Shown here: positions 1 through 4,875 of the stretch, one piece after another | Layout: each line of letters begins with the position of its first letter | Numbering within the stretch: the first letter of the stretch is position 1 | NCBI GenBank assembly: GCA_031269165.1 | Contig: JAISZQ010000140.1 | Span: 1 to 6,282 of the forward strand | Origin: Spirochaetaceae bacterium | GTDB taxonomy: Bacteria > Spirochaetota > Spirochaetia > Treponematales > Breznakiellaceae | Direction of reading: 5' to 3' | Length of the DNA: 6,282 bases | Made by a program: the position numbers and the translations under genes | The notes under the pieces: generated by a model | Seen by the model: the letters and a program-made list of their open reading frames with translations, nothing else | What the model was told of the DNA's origin: nothing | Database searches by the model: none

Positions 1-49
1 GGGGATCTTTCACCCCCTCCAGTTTCTCCTTAAGCTCTGCTATGCTCAT
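1..49 (-). CDS. N-terminus of an unidentified protein, cut by the window edge
   Basis: Only the first 16 codons are visible, reading MSIAELKEKLEGVKDP. The ATG at 49-47 is preceded by a near-perfect Shine-Dalgarno sequence (AGGAGG, 60-55, five bases before the ATG) and an extended -10 promoter, so this is a real start. The short N-terminal helix ending in 'VKDP' loosely resembles the start of MIP18/DUF59-type iron-sulfur assembly proteins, which have a conserved Asp-Pro near the N-terminus. With 16 residues this is only a suggestion, and many other families would fit. The gene lies downstream of the repeat region and appears to be its own transcription unit. Confidence 0.7.
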   Translation of the reverse strand, partial: MSIAELKEKLEGVKDP

Positions 50-52
50 ATT

Positions 53-60
53 CCCCTCCT
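53..60 (-). promoter_or_regulatory. Shine-Dalgarno for the left-edge gene
   Basis: Read on the minus strand, AGGAGGGG lies three bases from the ATG at 49; its AGGAGG core is five bases away. It fixes the start codon of the truncated gene. Confidence 0.85.
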
Positions 61-83
61 CTATTCTTTATTCTTTCCCTCCT

Positions 84-92
84 ATTCTATCA
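84..92 (-). promoter_or_regulatory. Extended -10 promoter for the left-edge gene
   Basis: The minus strand reads TGATAGAAT: a TG dinucleotide one base before TAGAAT, which matches TATAAT at 5 of 6 positions. This is the extended -10 form. No good -35 stands at 16-18 bp; TTGCAT sits at only 14 bp. Transcription would begin near 77, giving a leader of about 28 nt. The stretch is AT-rich and clearly distinct from the GC-rich repeats next to it. Confidence 0.55.
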
Positions 93-126
93 TATAAAAG
101 TAAATGCAATAGCCCTGGGCGTTCTC

Positions 127-189
127 CCTGGATTGCTTCGCTTCGCTCGCAATGACGAAGGGCTCGCCCGCAATGACGAGGGAGAATCG
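127..189. repeat. Family A, right half-copy plus 33-bp linker
   Basis: Positions 127-156 match the right arm of the family A unit (CCTGGATTGCTTCG to CAATGAC). The left arm is absent. It is followed by a 33-bp linker (157-189) closely similar to the linker at 281-313, so this is the remaining end of a 124-bp higher-order unit whose first part is lost. Confidence 0.85.
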
Positions 190-280
190 TCATTGCGAAC
201 CTGCGGCAATTTGCCGTTGGTGAAGCAATCCAGACGGAGAAAGCCCTCACCCTGGATTGCTTCGCTTCGCTCGCAATGAC
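190..280. repeat. Family A copy 1 (91 bp)
   Basis: Full unit. Outer arms are 190-198 and 271-279. The side hairpin CGGCAA-T-TTGCCG is at 204-216, enclosed by ACC (199-201) and GGT (219-221). Inner arms are 222-233 and 252-263. Confidence 0.9.
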
Positions 281-313
281 GGGGGGCTCGCCCGCAAGGG
301 CGTGGGAGAATCG

Positions 314-404
314 TCATTGCGAACCCGCAGCAATTTGCCGTTGGTGAAGCAATCCAGACGGAGAAAGCCCTCACCCTGGATTGCTTCGCTTCGCTCGCAA
401 TGAC
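314..404. repeat. Family A copy 2 (91 bp)
   Basis: Full unit, 124 bp after copy 1 and nearly identical to it. Two substitutions fall in the side hairpin region (CCGCAGCAATTTGCCG instead of CTGCGGCAATTTGCCG); one of them breaks a pair of the side stem. Confidence 0.9.
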
Positions 405-415
405 GAGGGGTGTTG

Positions 416-494
416 TCATTGCGAACCCGAAGGGTGAAGCAATCCAGACGGAGAAAGCCCTCACCCTGGATTGCTTCGCTCCGCTCGCAATGAC
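416..494. repeat. Family A copy 3 (79 bp, replaced side hairpin)
   Basis: Outer and inner arms are kept, but the side hairpin is replaced by the shorter ACCC-GAA-GGGT (425-435), which accounts for the 12-bp shorter length. The linkers on either side are only 11 and 13 bp. Confidence 0.9.
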
Positions 495-507
495 GGGGGG
501 AGAATTG

Positions 508-598
508 TCATTGCGAACCTGCGGCAATTTGCCGTTGGTGAAGCAATCCAGACGGAGAAAGCCCTCACCCTGGATTGCTTCGCTTCGCTCGCAATGAC
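508..598. repeat. Family A copy 4 (91 bp)
   Basis: Full unit with the same side hairpin as copy 1. It starts 13 bp after copy 3. Confidence 0.9.
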
Positions 599-622
599 GG
601 GGGGCGTTGCGGGGGAACTCCA

Positions 623-679
623 CCGCAGAGGGGGTAGCGTAAGACGCGAAGCGGCTGGAGCGAGGGGGAGACTTCCCCC
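623..679. repeat. Family B structured repeat, copy 1
   Basis: Positions 628-672 match 3642-3686 without gaps at 36 of 45 positions; similarity extends upstream to 623. Two hairpins are visible. The first is AGACGC-GAA-GCGGCT (642-656; five of six pairs). The second is GGGGGA-GACT-TCCCCC (664-679). Most differences from the other copy fall inside the first stem and largely keep it paired. A multi-copy genomic element is the likeliest explanation; its function is unknown. Confidence 0.7.
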
Positions 680-767
680 TCCTCTTAATGGGATGCGCTC
701 TGCCCCCGTAGGGGAGCCCAATGCCCGTGCTCCTCACAACACGCCCAAGGGCCTCCACGGCAGGCGG

Positions 768-848
768 TCATTGCGAGGAGCAAAGCGACGAAGCAATCTA
801 GACGGGGGAGGCCGTCACGCTGGATTGCCGCGCTTCGCTCGCAATGAC
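768..848. repeat. Family A copy 5 (diverged, 81 bp)
   Basis: The outer arms GTCATTGCGA (767-776) and TCGCAATGAC are intact. The inner arms are diverged (GAAGCAATCTAG against CTGGATTGC), and the left half has a different filler (GGAGCAAAGCGAC). It stands 169 bp from copy 4 and is the oldest-looking member. A 12-bp direct repeat, ACACGCCCAAGG, lies on both sides (739-750 and 902-913). Confidence 0.8.
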
Positions 849-865
849 GATACCACCGCATCACT

Positions 866-880
866 CCCCCAGAATGGGGG
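866..880. other. Short GC hairpin
   Basis: CCCCC-AGAAT-GGGGG, a perfect 5-bp stem between the repeat cluster and the J-domain gene. There is no T-run on either side, so it is a weak terminator candidate at best; it may assist the hairpin at 917-929. Confidence 0.35.
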
Positions 881-910
881 CCGGGGGACGTTCACCGTAC
901 GACACGCCCA

Positions 911-930
911 AGGAAAGCCCCTGCGGGGCC
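911..930 (-). terminator. Probable terminator of the J-domain operon
   Basis: On the minus strand the stem GCCCC-GCA-GGGGC (929-917) begins three bases after the TGA of the J-domain gene and is followed by TTTCCTT. Position and structure suit an intrinsic terminator, but the T-run is short, so termination may be partial. Confidence 0.5.
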
Positions 931-932
931 GC

Positions 933-1385
933 TCAACCGGTGTTTGACCGCCATCGGCGAATATTCTCGTAGGCGGCGTTGATCCGGGACGACTTGGCGG
1001 TGGCTTTTTTCATATTGCCCTCATGTCCGGCGTGGCGGTCGGGATGGTGAACTTTAAGCAGTTTTTTGTAGGCGGCCTTGCAGGTTTCTTCGTCCGCGCC
1101 GAAAGCGACGCCGAGTTCCGCGAAGTCCGATCGCAAACGCTCAGGCGGCCCTCCCCGGTTTCCCGGCCCTGTGCCTGAGTTCTGCCTTTCCCCGGCCCTT
1201 GACCGATAGGGGTCCTCCCAATCACGAGTTTTGCCCGTCCATGTGGAACCCATGAATTCGTTCAATTCGGCCCAAGCCTCGTCTATGTCGGGATCACCAT
1301 GAACGCGCGATGACCCCTCGTCAAAGTCGTCATCGAAGGTAAAATAGCTTCGGAACAGGTCTCCCAGTCTGTTGACAATACTCAT
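933..1385 (-). CDS. Small C-terminal J-domain (DnaJ-like) co-chaperone
   Basis: 150 residues. The J domain occupies about residues 84-146 at the C-terminus: helix II (EETCKAAYKKLLKVH), the signature HPD at 114-116, and helix III (SSRINAAYENIRRW). J domains stimulate the ATPase of DnaK/Hsp70 through HPD. There is no Gly/Phe region, zinc-finger domain or DnaJ C-terminal domain, so this is a class III type protein, not DnaJ itself. The first 80 residues have a hydrophobic start (IVNRLGDLFRSYF), an acidic patch (FDDDFDEG) and a Gly/Arg/Pro-rich, probably disordered linker; these may choose the client. There is no signal peptide, so it should be cytoplasmic. The ATG at 1385 is preferred because GAGG (1394-1391) lies five bases upstream; an in-frame ATG at 1499 would overlap the previous gene by over 100 bp. 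The start is 7 nt after the upstream stop, so the two genes are almost certainly co-translated. Confidence 0.9.
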   Translation of the reverse strand: MSIVNRLGDLFRSYFTFDDDFDEGSSRVHGDPDIDEAWAELNEFMGSTWTGKTRDWEDPYRSRAGERQNSGTGPGNRGGPPERLRSDFAELGVAFGADEETCKAAYKKLLKVHHPDRHAGHEGNMKKATAKSSRINAAYENIRRWRSNTG

Positions 1386-1390
1386 AACTG

Positions 1391-1394
1391 CCTC
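1391..1394 (-). promoter_or_regulatory. Shine-Dalgarno overlapping the upstream stop
   Basis: GAGG, five bases before the ATG at 1385, shares three bases with the TGA (1395-1393) of the 601-residue gene. Ribosomes ending that gene would sit on the start site of the next, which is typical of translational coupling. Confidence 0.75.
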
Positions 1395-3198
1395 AATAAA
1401 AAATACGGATATGTTCTTCCTCATAGCGGTGCACCATTTTAACGAGGAGCGTCTTCTCTGATGCGGAATACACCCAGCCGGGAGAATTATATTCTTCAAA
1501 ACGGGGATCGGAACGGTAGTCCATGTCCCTGAGCTGAATTTTTGAAAACCGATTCACGCCGCGAATTAACAAATGATGCGCCCACCCGATGGGGAAGGAA
1601 ACGCTCATGTCAAGGACGTTATTCTGAAAAACCGTTTTCGTCTCAGGAGAGGCCGTCCATACCCATAACCCGTCCTGCACAGCGGTTAAATCGACCGGAT
1701 GCGGATAATAAACGGCAAGGGTCAGAATCGGATAAATCTGCGCCGCCTGAATTTTTTCCGTAGTGCCCGTTTCATCGGTTTCGTCCGCTATGATTTCGCC
1801 CGCGTTGTTTACGGTCAAAGATGCCGGTAACTGTCCCGCGTCGTCGGTGAGGGCGAGTGCCGACAGCACGAGGGAACGGCCGATACCGACCCAGCTTGAC
1901 GTTCCGTTTTTGTCCCCATAGGCCGCGAGCGCGACCCCAAGCCGGAGATTAAACTCAATGTCCACGCGCGTACCATCTGCCACAAAAACATTACCGGCGA
2001 TTTCATCCTTGATAAGCCCGCCGGTGGTCAACTCAAAAGCCCGGGGGACAAGCCGCTCAAAAGGATTCTCTGAATGGGGAAAATAAATCGGCCAGTTGTT
2101 GTAACCTTCAAAAAGAGCCGCGACCTCCTCCAGGGTAAATGCGGAAACGGTAAGCGAATCGGCGTATGCGCCCTGCGCTTTCAGCAAATCTCTGCCGGTC
2201 GGCAACATCCGTCTTCCAAGCGCATCCTGGCCAAGCAACAGGGGGGACTCCTTGCGAAGCAGTTCAGGTAACTGCGCCGACTGAGCGTTTGCAGCAGCCG
2301 ACAAGGTTCTGAGCGCGACATCAAGACGCCCGATGAAGGGCGCGGAAAGATAGGTCTGTTCAGGCACATTTCTGAATGACTGAAGCATCATGCTGCGCGC
2401 GCTTTGATACGTCCCCCGCCGTGCCGCTTCGGCAAGATACACGCTTACCAGCAATTCATCGCGTGTCAGAGGAACGCTTTTTTCCCAAACCGCATACACT
2501 TTATCCACCCACAGTTTAAGCTGTTCATCATAAACCGTCTTTTCGATACCGCCGCGCACGATGAACGTCGCCGGATTGAACGCTAACGTCTTCGGTTCGG
2601 TATGGTAAAATATCATCGGGTCGTCACGCCTGAGAATCAGATACCGGTCTACACCGCTTGCCGGCTGGCGGTCAAACGTATAGGTAACGTTATCGGCGTT
2701 TACCGTTTGCCACCCGGAATCATTGACGCTTATCTTGGCAAAAGCGGACGGCAGATAGGGCAGTTGAAGAGAGGCGGCCCTTTCCGGTAAAATTCCGCTA
2801 ATGAGCAACCCGTTCGTGTCCGCCGACTCTTGGGTATAAAAGACAAGCTCCGCCCCGTCCGACAGCAGAAAATGCGCCCGGTCATTGGAAACGGTCAGCG
2901 TATCCACCGTAAGCGGCGCCTTGCTCCCGTCTTCGTCAACAAGGAACAGCGGGTTATTCACGTCGTTGGACAGAATAAACTCAATCCCCCCGAATGAAAC
3001 CTTGGCGTATTCATTGATGGGATATTCGTCAGGTACGCCGCTTGGCGCCGATTCGCGCAACCGGCCGGAAACCACAAAATTTCCCACCAACCGCGAAAAA
3101 CTCATCTGTCTTGAGAATTGAATGAGCACCATTAACAAGAACGCGGCGATATAAAGAATATATAACACTGCCATTCTCGGCAGAACCCGTAAACGCAT
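1393..3198 (-). CDS. Membrane-anchored large protein of unknown function (601 residues)
   Basis: I do not recognise the family. Residues 9-28 form one hydrophobic segment (MAVLYILYIAAFLLMVLIQF) after a basic start (MRLRVLPR), which suggests a signal anchor with the rest outside the cytoplasmic membrane. There is no lipobox Cys. Residues about 60-220 alternate short hydrophobic strands with turns, suggesting beta structure (SFGGIEFILSND, LFLVDEDG, FIVRGGIEK). Residues 240-460 look mainly helical (ELLVSVYLAEAARRGTYQSARSMML; VALAAYGDKNG; IGRSLVLSALAL). The C-terminus returns to strands (SPGWVYSASEKTLLVKMVHR), a pattern also seen at the ends of secreted beta-sandwich domains. A carbohydrate-active or envelope structural role is possible but unproven, and no catalytic motif was identified. 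The start at 3198 is chosen because an ATG at 3300 would place the promoter inside the gene. The next ATG (3174) would remove the basic N-terminus. It is coupled to the J-domain gene downstream. Confidence 0.85.
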   Translation of the reverse strand: MRLRVLPRMAVLYILYIAAFLLMVLIQFSRQMSFSRLVGNFVVSGRLRESAPSGVPDEYPINEYAKVSFGGIEFILSNDVNNPLFLVDEDGSKAPLTVDTLTVSNDRAHFLLSDGAELVFYTQESADTNGLLISGILPERAASLQLPYLPSAFAKISVNDSGWQTVNADNVTYTFDRQPASGVDRYLILRRDDPMIFYHTEPKTLAFNPATFIVRGGIEKTVYDEQLKLWVDKVYAVWEKSVPLTRDELLVSVYLAEAARRGTYQSARSMMLQSFRNVPEQTYLSAPFIGRLDVALRTLSAAANAQSAQLPELLRKESPLLLGQDALGRRMLPTGRDLLKAQGAYADSLTVSAFTLEEVAALFEGYNNWPIYFPHSENPFERLVPRAFELTTGGLIKDEIAGNVFVADGTRVDIEFNLRLGVALAAYGDKNGTSSWVGIGRSLVLSALALTDDAGQLPASLTVNNAGEIIADETDETGTTEKIQAAQIYPILTLAVYYPHPVDLTAVQDGLWVWTASPETKTVFQNNVLDMSVSFPIGWAHHLLIRGVNRFSKIQLRDMDYRSDPRFEEYNSPGWVYSASEKTLLVKMVHRYEEEHIRIFY

Positions 3199-3205
3199 AC
3201 CATAT

Positions 3206-3234
3206 ATAGTACCAAAAAAAAAGCAAACCGTCAA
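3206..3234 (-). promoter_or_regulatory. Sigma-70-type promoter of the 601-residue/J-domain operon
   Basis: On the minus strand TTGACG (3234-3229) and TACTAT (3211-3206) are separated by exactly 17 bp; the spacer holds a run of nine T. Five of six -35 bases match consensus, and four of six at -10. Transcription would start about 3200-3198, at or next to the ATG (3198), leaving almost no leader. Confidence 0.75.
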
Positions 3235-3347
3235 TTTCCCGAGAAGTTGACCGGGGCAACGCAAGAAGCGTGTCGCTTGGGACGGCTCAGCCGGATGCAC
3301 ACCGACTATGGGTGGTGTGCAATCGGCCTATCGGCCCGTTCCCTTAA
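3235..3347. other. Spacer between the 387-bp element and the next promoter; one hairpin
   Basis: No gene is seen. The only clear structure is a perfect 8-bp inverted repeat TGCACACC/GGTGTGCA (3296-3303 and 3314-3321; 10-nt loop). It lacks a T-run on either strand, so it is not a typical intrinsic terminator. It lies upstream of the promoter at 3234-3206 and could be an operator or simply one of the many hairpins of this genome. Confidence 0.4.
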
Positions 3348-3360
3348 AGCCTGTTCAAAA
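3348..3360 (+). repeat. Left terminal inverted repeat
   Basis: AGCCTGTTCAAAA, the exact reverse complement of 3722-3734. Inward, the two ends remain loosely similar (ACCCTGC against TCTCAGC). Confidence 0.75.
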
Positions 3361-3396
3361 ACCCTGCGAGACGCAAGCCTCCGCTGTGATCCGGTC

Positions 3397-3440
3397 GCGG
3401 GCTTTGCCCGCTTCTGGAGTTTCGGGCGGGCTGCGCCCGC
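3397..3440. repeat. Two tandem GC hairpins with three-base loops
   Basis: GCGGGC-TTT-GCCCGC (3397-3411) and GCGGGC-TGC-GCCCGC (3426-3440) have identical stems and different loops. The second is followed by TTTT on the plus strand and would resemble a terminator there, though no plus-strand gene leads into it. Confidence 0.65.
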
Positions 3441-3532
3441 TTTTCCGTAACTCCACACCTTGATCCCGCCGAGATACGGGGGTCTCCCTACAGTCCTTCG
3501 CGTCCTGCTTTGGACCTCCGGGCCGGGGCGTG

Positions 3533-3629
3533 GCACACCTAGGATGTGCTTCAGTCCTGCGTCCGTCCGTGGACGCTTGGGGAACGCCCACCAAGCCAAG
3601 CAACGCTTGGCCACCATGCACCGCATGGT
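3533..3629. repeat. Run of four perfect short hairpins
   Basis: Within 97 bp: GCACA/TGTGC (3533-3537, 3545-3549), GCGTCC/GGACGC (3559-3564, 3571-3576), GCCAAGC-AAC-GCTTGGC (3595-3611) and ACCATGC-ACC-GCATGGT (3613-3629). The last two are adjacent, with 7-bp stems and three-base loops. Confidence 0.6.
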
Positions 3630-3636
3630 TTTGTCC

Positions 3637-3710
3637 CCGTAGAGAGGGTAGCGGAAAAGCCGAAGGCTTTGGAGCGAGGGGGAGACGCGGCAACTTGTTG
3701 CCGTTCCCCC
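3637..3710. repeat. Family B structured repeat, copy 2
   Basis: Counterpart of 623-679. The first hairpin is perfect here: AAAGCC-GAA-GGCTTT (3656-3670). The second stem GGGGGA/TCCCCC (3678-3683, 3705-3710) encloses an extra perfect hairpin CGGCAAC-TT-GTTGCCG (3688-3703) that the other copy lacks. TTTT follows at 3711-3714, so on the plus strand it is terminator-like. Confidence 0.7.
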
Positions 3711-3721
3711 TTTTGCTGAGA

Positions 3722-3734
3722 TTTTGAACAGGCT
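3722..3734 (-). repeat. Right terminal inverted repeat
   Basis: TTTTGAACAGGCT, the exact reverse complement of 3348-3360. One base separates it from the stop codon (3738-3736) of the peptidase gene. Confidence 0.75.
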
Positions 3735-3735
3735 C

Positions 3736-4875
3736 TTACCAAAGTGCCGCTATCTGTTTGAGACGCACGACCTTACCGCCGCCGAATGCCAGATAGCGCG
3801 CGCCGTCGTCGGAGAAGGCCGAGGATCGTTCGCCGGGAAAGGGGGCGTAGCGTTTTTGGGACCACGTGAGCGAAGGGTCTTTCAGGCTTACCTGGGGTTT
3901 TGCCGGGTCAAAATAGATGAAGGACTCGTGGACGCCCCGCTCCAGAAGCGGCGCCTCGTCGGTGGACTGGAGATAGCGGATGACGCCTTTCTGCCGATCA
4001 ATGGACTGGATGATGGCTGAATGGGCGATCGCGCCCTTCGCGGTTCGGAAGAGGATGATGTCGGCGGGCTTGAGATTGCGGATTTTGTCCTCGACTTGCG
4101 TGATTTCCGGGCTGCGAGAGCCGAAGAAGGCGGTGCCCGCATAGAAAGACGCGCGCGCGCCGCGAGGCATACCCAGTGTCCGGCGAAGCAGTACGCCAAG
4201 ATCCTTGCCCCGCTGTTTGGCGATGTAACTGAGTATGTGCCAGACGAACCCGGAACAATCCATGCCCGTCCAGGCGATGCTGTAGAGATAGTTGTATACG
4301 TCGCTTTCCTCAATGCCCCGGCCTGTGGACAGTATGTAGGGCTGATGCGGCAACCCCCGGTAGGCCCCAGCCTTCATGCGGGCGATGTCGAAAACGTCTT
4401 GAGAAATGCTCCACTTCTGGCCGGCGATGTCCAAGATGATGACCTTTTCCTTCCCGTCGCCCAGAGCCGCCCCATAACGGGCAAAATCCTCTGTCTGAAG
4501 CGTGTCGTGAATGACCGGCCACAGTTCCGCCGGGTCGGCCTTGCCCTTGCCAAGAAACTCCCAGCCGCCTTCGACCAGTTGGTCACGTTCGTGGTTTTCG
4601 GCGAAGGGCATACGAAGATTCATCACCTTGCCGCCAATGATGTAGGTTCTGAAACACTGCCGATACGCCTCCTCGATAAAACGCTCCACCCCGTTACCCC
4701 AAATCCGCGCCGGATCGGAAAACGCAAGCAGAGACTCAATGTCGGCCGCATCCGTCTCGCGCTCGTCCGTAGCGTGTTCATCCACGACCTGTTCTTCCGC
4801 GAAAATCGGCGCGGAGACCGGCGCAAGGGCGGGCACAAAGACGAACAGCGTTATCGCGGTAGCAACGACCCTCAC
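3736..4875 (-). CDS. Secreted NlpC/P60-like cysteine peptidase candidate
   Basis: 379 residues. Residues 1-26 look like a signal peptide (MRVVATAITLFVFVPALAPVSAPIFA) cut before EEQ, so it should act outside the cytoplasmic membrane. An acidic spacer follows. The catalytic motif is MDCSGFV with Cys207; about 80 residues later comes the usual LKPADIILF strand (268-276) and GAIAHSAII with His285. This Cys/His order is that of NlpC/P60 enzymes, which cleave peptide bonds in peptidoglycan stems. The third catalytic residue is not certain. Residues 40-190 form an N-terminal domain I do not recognise. The GTG at 4875 is chosen because it overlaps the nagB stop as GTGA and gives a complete signal peptide; a GTG at 4881 adds only two residues. 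Longer frames up to 5022 lie inside nagB and are not credible. The last residues (IAALW) end right at the 387-bp element. Co-expression with NagB suggests work on cell-wall fragments; substrate unknown. Confidence 0.8.
   Translation of the reverse strand: MRVVATAITLFVFVPALAPVSAPIFAEEQVVDEHATDERETDAADIESLLAFSDPARIWGNGVERFIEEAYRQCFRTYIIGGKVMNLRMPFAENHERDQLVEGGWEFLGKGKADPAELWPVIHDTLQTEDFARYGAALGDGKEKVIILDIAGQKWSISQDVFDIARMKAGAYRGLPHQPYILSTGRGIEESDVYNYLYSIAWTGMDCSGFVWHILSYIAKQRGKDLGVLLRRTLGMPRGARASFYAGTAFFGSRSPEITQVEDKIRNLKPADIILFRTAKGAIAHSAIIQSIDRQKGVIRYLQSTDEAPLLERGVHESFIYFDPAKPQVSLKDPSLTWSQKRYAPFPGERSSAFSDDGARYLAFGGGKVVRLKQIAALW

Larger units (their letters stand above)
127..848. repeat. Cluster of palindromic intergenic repeats (family A)
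   Basis: One right half-copy, four near-complete copies and one diverged copy of an 80-91 bp palindromic repeat fill most of the gene-free stretch 50-932. A full unit has outer arms TCATTGCGA/TCGCAATGA, inner arms GAAGCAATCCAG/CTGGATTGCTTC (12 bp, 18-nt loop) and a side hairpin in the left half, so one strand can fold into a three-way shape. The core motif (TTGCGAGCGAAGCGAAGCAA on the minus strand) is, from general knowledge, a common intergenic repeat in several bacterial lineages; its function is not established. Open frames run through it on both strands, but they have no ribosome binding sites and change with every copy, so it is treated as non-coding. Confidence 0.9.
3348..3734. mobile_element. 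387-bp MITE-like element with terminal inverted repeats
   Basis: The ends AGCCTGTTCAAAA (3348-3360) and TTTTGAACAGGCT (3722-3734) are perfect 13-bp inverted repeats. CTTA lies beside each end (3343-3346, one base away from the repeat; 3735-3738, directly adjacent), a possible short target duplication. No transposase is encoded; the open frames inside lack ribosome binding sites. The interior holds at least eight small perfect hairpins and a copy of the family B repeat. The right end begins directly after the last base of the peptidase stop codon plus one base, so the element sits exactly at the end of the nagB operon. The best reading is a non-autonomous element moved by a transposase elsewhere in the genome. 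A structured RNA or a processing/termination region for the nagB operon transcript are alternatives. Confidence 0.6.

Noticed and set aside
90..758. 222-residue minus-strand open frame, and shorter frames on both strands, in the repeat cluster
   Set aside because: The translations are copies of the repeat itself (recurring CERSEAIQ, KQSRVRAFSVWIAS), in several frames and both strands, with no ribosome binding site. Such frames are a known source of false hypothetical proteins.
127..848. Possible CRISPR array
   Set aside because: Repeats are 79-91 bp and palindromic throughout, intervals are 33, 11, 13 and 169 bp, and the two 33-bp intervals resemble each other instead of being unique spacers. 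No cas genes are present.
1386..1499. Longer start (ATG at 1499) for the J-domain protein
   Set aside because: It overlaps the preceding gene by more than 100 bp and lacks a ribosome binding site, while the ATG at 1385 has GAGG at ideal distance.
3199..3300. Longer start (ATG at 3300) for the 601-residue protein
   Set aside because: It would place the TTGACG/TACTAT promoter inside the coding region and move the basic, membrane-inserting N-terminus away from the start.
3296..3321. Intrinsic terminator of the nagB operon
   Set aside because: The stem is good but there is no T-run after it on the minus strand; kept only as a hairpin.
3306..3742. Several open frames of 60-112 residues in the 387-bp element
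   Set aside because: They overlap one another on both strands, cross hairpins, lack ribosome binding sites and show no domain.
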